This document shows, in pieces, positions 1 to 5,670 of a DNA stretch of 6,920 nucleotides (its first letter is position 1; every line of letters starts with the position of its first letter). Under the pieces are notes generated by a model. The model worked only from the letters and a program-made list of their open reading frames with translations, made no database searches and was not told the DNA's origin. Made by a program: the position numbers and the translations under genes. The stretch is taken from assembly GCA_017960705.1 (NCBI GenBank), contig JAGCYR010000225.1, positions 1 to 6,920 on the forward strand, in the 5' to 3' direction. This stretch comes from Clostridia bacterium (lineage in GTDB: Bacteria > Bacillota > Clostridia > Oscillospirales > CAG-272).

Positions 1-920
1 ATGCCGAGCCGGTCGCGGATCGAGTCCGCGTGGTCTCCGTCGTTATCGAGCCAGATCGCCTCCGAGAGCGCGCCCAAAACGTCCCAGGTCCATCCGCCGG
101 TCTCCACAAGGTCGAAGAAACGGGCGGAAAGCTCCTCGCCCGCGCCGAGCGTTTCCTCGGTGCCGAGGATCGCGGGGGCGAGCCGTTCTGCGTTCTCGTC
201 CATCATCGTCACGTTGAAGGGCAGCACCGGAACGGCGCGGAAAATATCAAGGAAATAGTCGCTGCCGAGGATGTACGCGCGGTCGCCCGAGAACGAGAGG
301 TTCTCCATCCACGTGCTCAGCCATCCCACGGTATCGAAGTCAAAGAACGAATCCGGGATCGACATAATATCCTTGAACCCGGAGTTCAGCACTTCGCGGT
401 TGAGTTCGTAGATCATATTGACGAACAGGTCGGGGGCGTCCGGGTCTTTCCCTTTGACCATCGTGTCGATCTGCTCCGCGAGCGAATCAAAACCCGCGTC
501 CAGATAGGAGTACTCCGCCGACGTGCCGAGCAGTTCGTGCGCCGCCTTGTTGCGTTCGTAGACCATAGTCTGGATCTGCGGGGTCACGCCGTCCACGACG
601 GCGTCAGGGCCCTTCAGATAGATATCGTTTTTCGAGCTTTTCTCCGCCGTCGTGTGGTTGCTGAGTTCGATCTTCAGCTTCCGGTCCTTCTCGACGATGA
701 CCTGAACTTTTCTCGCGATCGCCTCCCACTTGTCGGTGGTGACTTCGACAGTCGTCGCCTCCTCCGTTTCGGACTCGGTCGCGGCGGATTCGGTCGCAGC
801 CGGTTCGGTCGCCTTCGCCGTCGTGTCGGCGGTTTCCCCGTCCTTGCCGCAGGACGATAGCGCGAGAGCAGAAAGGAGGAAGCACAGGATCAGGAGCGTG
901 GATACGATTCTCTTTTTCAT
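1..920 (-). CDS. Solute-binding-protein-like lipoprotein, copy 1 (C-terminus beyond window)
   Basis: Third gene in transcription order of the array. It reads from ATG 920 to the left edge without a stop, giving 306 residues of an expected ~570. The start is set by AAAGGAGA at 926-933 and by the match of its first residues (MKKRIVS) to the paralogs. Signal peptide residues 1-23 end in a lipobox, L21-S-S-C24, so a membrane-anchored lipoprotein is predicted. Residues 25-60 form a Thr/Ala/Glu linker that contains a short AATES-AATES duplication absent from the other copies. The body shares blocks with the paralogs: KNDIYLKGPD, VYERNKAA, DAPDLFVNMIYELN, LGSDYFLDIF, GGWTWDVLG and an Asp-rich loop at D292-D299. 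Family inference: ABC-type extracellular solute-binding protein, ligand unknown. The paralogy is seen directly; transport is inferred from general resemblance. The missing C-terminus means an intact gene cannot be confirmed. Confidence 0.85.
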   Translation of the reverse strand, partial: MKKRIVSTLLILCFLLSALALSSCGKDGETADTTAKATEPAATESAATESETEEATTVEVTTDKWEAIARKVQVIVEKDRKLKIELSNHTTAEKSSKNDIYLKGPDAVVDGVTPQIQTMVYERNKAAHELLGTSAEYSYLDAGFDSLAEQIDTMVKGKDPDAPDLFVNMIYELNREVLNSGFKDIMSIPDSFFDFDTVGWLSTWMENLSFSGDRAYILGSDYFLDIFRAVPVLPFNVTMMDENAERLAPAILGTEETLGAGEELSARFFDLVETGGWTWDVLGALSEAIWLDNDGDHADSIRDRLG

Positions 921-986
921 GACGTTCTCCTTTGTTCCGAATAGGTTTCTCAAAAGTCGTCTCGGTTCAGCGGCGCGTTTCTCAGG

Positions 987-2693
987 TCAGTTTCCGGTCG
1001 GCTCGACCTTCGGGAGCGTATACCACTTCTTCATCACGTTGTCGAGCGACGACTGCTTGTACGAAAGAGACGAATCGACCTGCTGCTTGATATAGTCGGA
1101 GCCGACGAGAAAGAGCCCGGTTCGCATCAGTCCGTGCCAGCGAGGCTCTACGTTGCGGTCCTCGACCATCTTATCGCGCCCCCAGAGAATAGAGTTGTAG
1201 ATGATCTCGAGCATCCGGTCGGTACCCTGGTCGTAGGTAGTGACCTTGTATTTCATTACTGTCTGCATAAATTCGTTCCGGATCGCGGGCGAGTGCTCGG
1301 TGCAGTACTGCAGATACGCGCTCAGCACTCTCGCCCTGCGGGGATTTGCGTTGACGTTGATTGCGCCCGCGTCGGCACTGTTGAAGATGACCGTGTTGTA
1401 CGAATAGGAAGCGTCGGCTTTCGGACAGGGGACGACCGAATAAATGTCGGTCATTTCCTGAAAAACGACGTCCTCAAGCCCTCCGAGGGTGCAGACCCCC
1501 GCAAAAAGGACCTCGCGGGCGGCGAATTTGGTATGATGGTACGCGAGACCGGGATTGTCCGTGGTGTTGTTCGAGCGGTTGCCGCCGGTCGACAGGGATC
1601 CTTGTCCCTCGAACACCGCCTTTACCTGATCGAAGATCTGCCCGATCACCTCCGTATCGGAGGAATAGCGCAGCCATTGCTTGTGGTTGTACGCGCTGCT
1701 CTCGTCCTCAATGACGTAATCCTCAATCAGTTGTTTGCCGCAGGAGTAAACGAACGCTGCCGCTGCTTCTCCGCCGAACGTGTCCGCGATGATCCCGAGC
1801 TGGTCCGTGATCGAATCCTGCCCGTCGCCGTTTTCGTCGACCCAGATTGCCTCGCAGATCTTGCCGAGGACGTCCCAGGTCCATCCGCCCTTATCGACGA
1901 GGTCGAAGAAATAGGCGGACAGCTCCTCGCCCGCGCCGAGTTCCTCGCCTTCGGAGAGGATCGCGGAGGCCAATCTGTCTGCGTTCTCGTCCATCATGGT
2001 CATATTAAAGGGGAGAACGTTCGTAGAACGAAAAATGTCCATAAAGTAGTCGCTGCCGAGGACGTAGGCGCGGTCGCCGGTGAACGACAGGTTCTCCATC
2101 CATTCCTTGAGCCAGCCCTCCGCAGAATAATCGAAGAACCCCCCCGGGATCGACCGCACGTCCTTGAAAACCCCGTTGAGGAGCTCCACGTGCAGGTCGT
2201 AGATCATATTGACGAACAGGTCGGGCGCGTCTGACGCATTCCCTTTAACGAGGGTGTCAATCTGAGGCGCCTGGCTTCCCCAGCCGTAATCCCACAGAAT
2301 GAATTCGACCTTCGTCCCGAGCAAATCGTTTGCCGCATGGTTGCGTTCGTAGACCATCTGCTCGATCAGAGGGGTCACGCCGTCCTCGACTGAGTCCGGC
2401 CCCTTCAGGTAGACGTCGTTTTTCGACGTTTTGACCGCCGTAAAATCGTTGATACTGCATTCAATCCGGAGAGAACGGTCGCGCTCCGTGATCAATTTGG
2501 TGTCGGACGCGATCTGCTCCCACTTGTCGGTGGTGACTTCGACAGTCGTCGCCTCTTCGGTTTCGGTATCGGTCGCGGCGGGCTCGGTCGCCTGCGCCGT
2601 CGTACTTGCGGCGTCCTTACCGCAGGACGAGAGCGCGAAGACCGAAAGGATGAAGCACAGAATCAGAAACGCGGATACGAGTCTCTTTTTCAT
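987..2693 (-). CDS. Solute-binding-protein-like lipoprotein, copy 2 (complete)
   Basis: Middle gene of the array, 568 residues, ATG 2693 with AGAGGAGA at 2699-2706. The signal peptide ends at lipobox L21-S-S-C24, followed by an acidic Thr-rich linker to about residue 55 and the conserved VEVTTDKWE. Blocks shared with copy 3 include KNDVYLKGPDSVEDGVTP (91-108), MVYERN (113-118), DAPDLFVNM (155-163), LGSDYF (212-217), WTWDVLGKIC (271-280), VVPCPK (420-425), DAGAINVN (441-448), the KYKVTTYDQGTDRML block (481-495) and the terminal WYTLPKVE. The segment around TDRMLEIIYNSI resembles the C-terminal part of clostridial extracellular solute-binding proteins, and the Asp-rich loop D286-ENGDGQ-D293 resembles loops often seen in family 1 binding proteins. 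The inferred role is capturing a substrate, perhaps an oligosaccharide, outside the cell for an ABC importer. No permease or ATPase is nearby. It could instead be a surface adhesin built on the same fold. Confidence 0.9.
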   Translation of the reverse strand: MKKRLVSAFLILCFILSVFALSSCGKDAASTTAQATEPAATDTETEEATTVEVTTDKWEQIASDTKLITERDRSLRIECSINDFTAVKTSKNDVYLKGPDSVEDGVTPLIEQMVYERNHAANDLLGTKVEFILWDYGWGSQAPQIDTLVKGNASDAPDLFVNMIYDLHVELLNGVFKDVRSIPGGFFDYSAEGWLKEWMENLSFTGDRAYVLGSDYFMDIFRSTNVLPFNMTMMDENADRLASAILSEGEELGAGEELSAYFFDLVDKGGWTWDVLGKICEAIWVDENGDGQDSITDQLGIIADTFGGEAAAAFVYSCGKQLIEDYVIEDESSAYNHKQWLRYSSDTEVIGQIFDQVKAVFEGQGSLSTGGNRSNNTTDNPGLAYHHTKFAAREVLFAGVCTLGGLEDVVFQEMTDIYSVVPCPKADASYSYNTVIFNSADAGAINVNANPRRARVLSAYLQYCTEHSPAIRNEFMQTVMKYKVTTYDQGTDRMLEIIYNSILWGRDKMVEDRNVEPRWHGLMRTGLFLVGSDYIKQQVDSSLSYKQSSLDNVMKKWYTLPKVEPTGN

Positions 2694-2755
2694 GACGTTC
2701 TCCTCTGTTCGTTATAAGATTGTCAAAAGCCGTCTTTGTCGGTACGTTCGAACGG

Positions 2756-4486
2756 TCAGTTTGCGGTCTGCTCGACCTTCGGGAGCGTGTACCATTTCTG
2801 CAGATAGTAGTCGAGCCTCTGCTGCTTCGTGGAAAGGTAGGAATCGTATTGGACCGTGATGTAATCGGCGCCGCCGAGGAAGTGTTCGTGCCGCATCAGC
2901 CCGTGCCAGCGGGAGGAACTGGTGCCCACCAGATCGTCGACCGTCTTGTCGCGGACGTAGCGGATGGAGTCGTAGATCAGATCGAGCATCCGGTCGGTGC
3001 CCTGATCGTAGGTCGTGACCTTGTACTTCATGACGGTCTGCAGGAACTGCTCGCGGATGGCGGGCGAGTTCTCGGTGCAGTACTGAACGTACGCGGTCAG
3101 CGCCTTCACCTTCGCGGGCTTGACGTTGACGTTGATGGCGCCCGCGTCGCCGGTGCTGTAAATGATCGTATTGTAGTCGTTATCGACCGAGGTCTTCGGA
3201 CAAGGGACGACCGAATAGAGATCGTTCATCTGCTGGAAGACGTCGGTCTCGAGCGCCCCGAGCAGCTGCACGCCGGCGAACAGTACCTCGCTCGCGGCGA
3301 ACTTGGTCTGGTGATACGCGATGCCGGGATTCTCCGGAGTATTTCCGGAGAAGTCGGCGAGGGTCGAGAAGGATCCGGGACCCTCGAAGACGGATTTTAC
3401 CGCTTCAAAGATCGTGTTGAGCCCCGCCGCCTCGGAACTGTCGGCGTATTTGATCCACTGTTTGCCGTTGTATTCGCTCGATTCGTCCTCGATCCAATAG
3501 ACTTCGGTCAGCGTCTCGCCGCTGGAGTAGATGAAGCTGCCGGAGCACTGTCCGCCGTCGCCGTATTCGTCGGCGATGATGCCGAGCTGGTCGCGGATCG
3601 AGTCAGTCCCGTCTCCGTCCGTGTCGACCCAGATCGCCGCGCAGATCTTGCCGAGGACGTCCCAGGTCCATTTTCCCTCGTCCACAAGGTCGAAGAAATA
3701 GGTCGTGAGTTCCTCGTCCTGTCCGAGCGTCTCCCCCTCGGGCATGATCGCGGAGGCGAGTTGGACTGCGTTCGCATCCATCATATCCATATTGAAGGGC
3801 AGGACCGGAACGGCGCGGAACACGTCAAGGAAATAGTCGCTGCCGAGAATGTACGCGCGGTCGCCGGTGAAGGACAGGCTCTCCATCCACGTCTTGAGCC
3901 AGCCCGGACTCGACCACTCAAAGAACGAATTGGGGATCGACCACACGTCCTTGAACGTCCCGTTGATCAGCTCCCTGTTCAGTTCGTACAGCATATTGAC
4001 GAACATATCCGGAGCGTCGGCAGCGCCGCCCTTCACGACCAGGTCGATCTTTTCCGCCTGTTTCCCCCAGGATTCGTCCCAAAAAACGAAGTTGGTCCTG
4101 GTCCCGAGCAGGTCGTTCGCCGCTTTGTTGCGCTCGTAGACCATCTGCTCGATCAGCGGGGTCACGCCGTCCTCGACCGAATCGGGACCCTTCAGGTAAA
4201 CGTCGTTTTTCGCCGATTTTTCCGCAGATTTGTTGCTGTCGCACTCGATGCGGAGGGTCCGCATGGCTTCCGAGATCATCGTGATCATCGGCGCGAGATC
4301 CTCCCACTTGTCGGTGGTGACCTCGACAGTCGTCGCCGCCTCCGTTTCGGCATCGGTCGCGGCGGGCTCGGTCGTCGCCGACGGGTCCGCCGTCGCAGTT
4401 GCGGCGTCCTTTTCACAGGACGTGAGCGCGAATACGGAAAGCAAGAAACACAGGACAAGGATCAGGGATACGATTCTCTTTTTCAC
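2756..4486 (-). CDS. Solute-binding-protein-like lipoprotein, copy 3 (complete, GTG start)
   Basis: First gene transcribed in the array, 576 residues from GTG 4486. An in-frame ATG at 4516 would add ten residues (MIFIVQRRIT), but AAAGGAGA at 4493-4500 sits 6 nt before the GTG and the protein from there (VKKRIVS, lipobox L21-T-S-C24) aligns with both paralogs; the ATG has no such site. A Thr/Ala/Glu linker follows to about residue 56, then the binding-protein-like body with DAPDMFVNMLYELN (157-170), the WTWDVLGK block (273-280), Asp-rich loop D288-TDGDGT-D295, VVPCPK (426-431), DAGAINVN (447-454) and the TDRMLDLIYDSI block (497-508). It ends WYTLPKVEQTAN. It has a strong promoter about 60 nt upstream and probably heads a polycistronic mRNA with the two copies downstream, separated by 62 and 66 nt. 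Inferred substrate-binding lipoprotein of an ABC importer; ligand not identifiable from sequence. Confidence 0.9.
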   Translation of the reverse strand: MKKRIVSLILVLCFLLSVFALTSCEKDAATATADPSATTEPAATDAETEAATTVEVTTDKWEDLAPMITMISEAMRTLRIECDSNKSAEKSAKNDVYLKGPDSVEDGVTPLIEQMVYERNKAANDLLGTRTNFVFWDESWGKQAEKIDLVVKGGAADAPDMFVNMLYELNRELINGTFKDVWSIPNSFFEWSSPGWLKTWMESLSFTGDRAYILGSDYFLDVFRAVPVLPFNMDMMDANAVQLASAIMPEGETLGQDEELTTYFFDLVDEGKWTWDVLGKICAAIWVDTDGDGTDSIRDQLGIIADEYGDGGQCSGSFIYSSGETLTEVYWIEDESSEYNGKQWIKYADSSEAAGLNTIFEAVKSVFEGPGSFSTLADFSGNTPENPGIAYHQTKFAASEVLFAGVQLLGALETDVFQQMNDLYSVVPCPKTSVDNDYNTIIYSTGDAGAINVNVKPAKVKALTAYVQYCTENSPAIREQFLQTVMKYKVTTYDQGTDRMLDLIYDSIRYVRDKTVDDLVGTSSSRWHGLMRHEHFLGGADYITVQYDSYLSTKQQRLDYYLQKWYTLPKVEQTAN

Positions 4487-4492
4487 GGTGAT

Positions 4493-4500
4493 TCTCCTTT
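4493..4500 (-). promoter_or_regulatory. Ribosome binding site deciding the GTG start of copy 3
   Basis: AAAGGAGA on the minus strand, 6 nt before GTG 4486. The same or nearly the same element precedes copy 1 (926-933) and copy 2 (2699-2706) at 5 nt spacing, which supports GTG 4486 over the upstream ATG at 4516. Confidence 0.85.
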
Positions 4501-4547
4501 GAACGATGAAAATCATTTCGAGGAATTATATTATCATTCTTATTCTA

Positions 4548-4576
4548 ATTCTATCAAATAGCAACGGGTTTGTCAA
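4548..4576 (-). promoter_or_regulatory. Sigma-A type promoter for the lipoprotein array
   Basis: On the minus strand TTGACA (4576-4571), a 17-nt spacer, then TAGAAT (4553-4548): a perfect -35 and five of six consensus bases at -10. The predicted start near 4541 gives a leader of about 55 nt before GTG 4486. A second overlapping candidate, TTGATA (4557-4552), N16, GATAAT (4535-4530), lies just downstream, with TATAAT also at 4530-4525. This AT-rich patch contrasts with the GC-rich surroundings. No clear operator palindrome was found. Confidence 0.7.
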
Positions 4577-4695
4577 TCGTTAATCAAAATACTTTCTTTT
4601 GCGCCGCATTTCTGTAAAAGAAGGCGGTTTTTCGCCGTGCCGGCGGGCTTTTTCACGGGGAAAGGGCGCCCTACGAAAAAAATATAAAAAAAGGG
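4577..4695. other. Intergenic core between the two divergent promoters
   Basis: With the flanking promoters and leader this makes up the 339-base gene-free interval 4487-4825. It holds no credible ORF. The left part is AT-rich, the centre GC-rich (4621-4672) and the right end an A-run (4676-4692) immediately before the rplS -35, which could act as an UP-type element. A short CGCCG/CGGCG hairpin with a nearby T-run is present at 4633-4653, but no plus-strand transcript is expected there. Confidence 0.6.
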
Positions 4696-4724
4696 TTGCA
4701 ATTTCGGTTTCGGTGTGTTATAAT
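4696..4724 (+). promoter_or_regulatory. Extended -10 promoter for rplS
   Basis: TTGCAA (4696-4701), a 17-nt spacer, and a perfect TATAAT (4719-4724) preceded by TGT, forming an extended -10. An A-rich stretch lies directly upstream of the -35. The predicted start is near 4731. The strength fits a ribosomal protein gene and shows that rplS is transcribed on its own here. Confidence 0.85.
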
Positions 4725-4730
4725 GCTTCT

Positions 4731-4825
4731 GTTCACGGTGCGGGCGGAGTATGCCCGTACGCCGGAATGATTAAGAACAGTCCTCTGCGATGCTCCGCAC
4801 GAATGTTCGTATGAAGGAGGAGCCA
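4731..4825 (+). promoter_or_regulatory. Structured 5' leader of rplS, candidate L19 autoregulatory leader
   Basis: About 95 nt separate the predicted transcription start from the rplS ATG. They contain an 8-bp hairpin, GTGCGGGC (4738-4745) with GCCCGTAC (4753-4760), one G-U pair, 7-nt loop. A weaker stem TGCG/CGCA lies around 4786-4799, and a small hairpin ACGA/TCGT at 4799-4810 sits directly before the Shine-Dalgarno AAGGAGG (4814-4820). L19 leaders with small hairpins are known in low-GC Gram-positives, where the protein is thought to repress its own mRNA. I see position and structure consistent with this but cannot confirm the family consensus. Confidence 0.45.
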
Positions 4826-5167
4826 ATGAATAAGATCGAGGCTTTTGCAAGCGAGCAGCTGAAGACGGAAGTTCCCGTTTTCAACATCGGTGATACCGTC
4901 CGTATCGCCAACAAGATCAAGGAAGGTTCGAGAGAGAGAATCCAGATGTTCGAGGGCGTCGTGATCGCTCGTCGGAACGGCGGGATCTCCGAGACCTTCA
5001 CCGTCCGCCGCGTCACCTACGGCTGCGGCGTGGAAAAGACCTTCCCGATCCATTCCCCCAACGTCGTCAGCGTGGAAGTGATCCGCTACGGTAAGGTCCG
5101 TCGCGCGACGCTATCCTATCTGCGCAACAGAGTCGGTAAGGCAGCCAAGGTCAAAGAGGATATCTGA
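4826..5167 (+). CDS. rplS: 50S ribosomal protein L19
   Basis: L19 is a large-subunit protein at the interface with the 30S subunit, contributing to intersubunit bridges. The product is 113 residues, normal for the family (about 114-120). Recognisable segments are the N-terminal helix MNKIEAFASEQLK, the SH3-like barrel core with GDTVRIANKIKEGSRERIQ and FEGVVIARR, the RRVTYGCGVEKTFPIHSPNV stretch, and the C-terminal signature GKVRRATLSYLRNRVGKAAK. ATG 4826 is chosen because AAGGAGG (4814-4820) lies 5 nt upstream and it gives the family's usual N-terminus; in-frame ATGs at 4790 and 4811 would add non-conserved residues and lack a ribosome binding site. The gene has its own promoter and terminator. 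Its usual neighbours in many bacteria (rpsP, rimM, trmD upstream) are absent here, so it appears monocistronic. Confidence 0.98.
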   Translation: MNKIEAFASEQLKTEVPVFNIGDTVRIANKIKEGSRERIQMFEGVVIARRNGGISETFTVRRVTYGCGVEKTFPIHSPNVVSVEVIRYGKVRRATLSYLRNRVGKAAKVKEDI

Positions 5168-5181
5168 CCTTTGGAAAGCCG

Positions 5182-5213
5182 AATGCCCGCTGTCGAATGA
5201 CAGCGGGCATTTT
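5182..5213 (+). terminator. Rho-independent terminator of rplS
   Basis: A perfect 13-bp stem, 5182-5194 with 5199-5211, GAAT loop, GC-rich core GCCCGCTGTC, ending in TTTT (5210-5213). It begins 14 nt after the rplS stop. In the other direction the stem could also stop the convergent HIT transcript, but its downstream T-run on that strand is poor. Confidence 0.9.
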
Positions 5214-5232
5214 GCGTAAAAAGATTGCGGGA

Positions 5233-5574
5233 TCAGACGCCCATATTCTCGGGCAGTTTCGCGCCGCCGAGCACGTGGAAGTGGATATGCTTCACCGACT
5301 GGCAGCCGTCCTCGCCGACGTTGGTGATCACGCGGTAACCGTTTGCAAGTCCGAGCGACGCGGCGATCTTCGGGATGGCGCAGAAGATCTTTTTGACCTC
5401 GTCGGCGTTCTCGCAGGTGATCGCGTCGGCGGACGGGATGTGCCGCTTCGGAACGACCAGCGCGTGGACAGGCGCCTGCGGGTTGATGTCGGCGAACGAG
5501 TAGACCGAGTCGTCCTCGTAGAGTTTTTTCGAGGGGATCTCGCCCCGGATGATCGCGCAGAAAATGCAGTCCAT
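5233..5574 (-). CDS. HIT family protein (Hint/PKCI-like purine nucleoside phosphoramidase or hydrolase)
   Basis: A cytoplasmic nucleotide-binding hydrolase of the histidine triad superfamily; Hint-branch members cleave AMP-linked phosphoramidates and acyl-adenylates. The 113-residue protein is a typical length. The triad H96-I-H98-F-H100 is followed by VLGG, with QSV just before it (92-94), as in Hint proteins; the middle histidine, H98, would be the nucleophile by analogy with human HINT1. C3-x-x-C6 near the N-terminus, with H45 and H96, matches the zinc-binding set known from Bacillus-type HIT proteins. PVHALVVPKRHI (35-46) is the usual strand before the central helix. ATG 5574 is preceded by AAAGGAA about 7 nt upstream. 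It is transcribed from its own promoter, convergent with rplS and divergent from the methyltransferase gene. The physiological substrate is unknown. Confidence 0.95.
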   Translation of the reverse strand: MDCIFCAIIRGEIPSKKLYEDDSVYSFADINPQAPVHALVVPKRHIPSADAITCENADEVKKIFCAIPKIAASLGLANGYRVITNVGEDGCQSVKHIHFHVLGGAKLPENMGV

Positions 5575-5600
5575 ATCGGTTTCCTTTCTTGTTCCTTTTC

Positions 5601-5615
5601 GCGGGGTCGCCCCGC
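5601..5615 (-). other. 5'-terminal hairpin in the HIT gene leader
   Basis: GCGGGG-CGA-CCCCGC on the minus strand, a perfect 6-bp stem with a 3-nt loop, starting about 3 nt after the predicted transcription start (near 5618). No T-run follows on either strand, so it is not a terminator. Known precedent is stabilisation of mRNA by 5'-terminal stem-loops; that role here is inference. Confidence 0.45.
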
Positions 5616-5624
5616 TCTACGAAT

Positions 5625-5653
5625 AGTATAGCACGATTTTCCGACGAATGCAA
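5625..5653 (-). promoter_or_regulatory. Extended -10 promoter for the HIT gene
   Basis: On the minus strand TTGCAT (5653-5648), a 17-nt spacer, and TATACT (5630-5625) preceded by TGC, an extended -10. The predicted start near 5618 gives a 44-nt leader. The -35 element lies only 4 nt from the methyltransferase gene's ribosome binding site (5658-5667) on the opposite strand. Confidence 0.75.
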
Positions 5654-5670
5654 CAGCGGGAGGTGATTTC

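Larger units (their letters stand above)
1..4486 (-). repeat. Tandem array of three diverged ~1.79-kb gene-plus-spacer units
   Basis: Three head-to-tail paralogs. Matching points in the linker region lie at 728, 2522 and 4306, giving offsets of 1794 and 1784 bases. The leaders of copies 1 and 2 (921-961 and 2694-2734, both 41 nt) agree at about 33 of 41 positions by hand alignment, so the duplicated unit includes the spacer. The best-conserved DNA is a 39-nt block, identical in copies 1 (723-761) and 2 (2517-2555); copy 3 (4301-4337) has one mismatch over the first 37. Elsewhere the copies are clearly diverged, so the duplications are old or are under diversifying pressure. Confidence 0.85.

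Noticed and set aside
4487..4516. ATG 4516 as start of copy 3, adding ten residues.
   Set aside because: There is no ribosome binding site at proper distance, whereas AAAGGAGA precedes GTG 4486 and the shorter protein aligns with the paralogs at residue 1.
4523..4551. Possible operator: GAATTA and TAATTC half sites flanking the second array promoter on the minus strand.
   Set aside because: Six-base half sites in a strongly AT-rich 30-base patch are expected by chance, and no symmetric extension is present.
2720..4561. A 613-codon open plus-strand frame opposite copy 3, with similar long frames at 30-860 and 1134-2234 opposite copies 1 and 2.
   Set aside because: These frames are in exact codon register with the lipoprotein genes. 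A stop there would need TTA, CTA or TCA codons in the sense gene, which this GC-rich genome uses rarely. The sense frames have signal peptides, ribosome binding sites and paralog conservation; the antisense frames are Arg/Val/Asp-rich shadows without these.
4633..4653. Terminator-like hairpin CGCCG-TGC-CGGCG followed three bases later by TTTTT, plus strand.
   Set aside because: The stem is only 5 bp, the T-run is offset, and no plus-strand gene ends upstream; the neighbouring genes there are on the minus strand.
5328..5653. Arg/Ser-rich frames overlapping the HIT gene and its upstream region on the minus strand.
   Set aside because: They overlap the clear HIT coding sequence in another frame, have skewed composition typical of shadow frames and no recognisable motifs.
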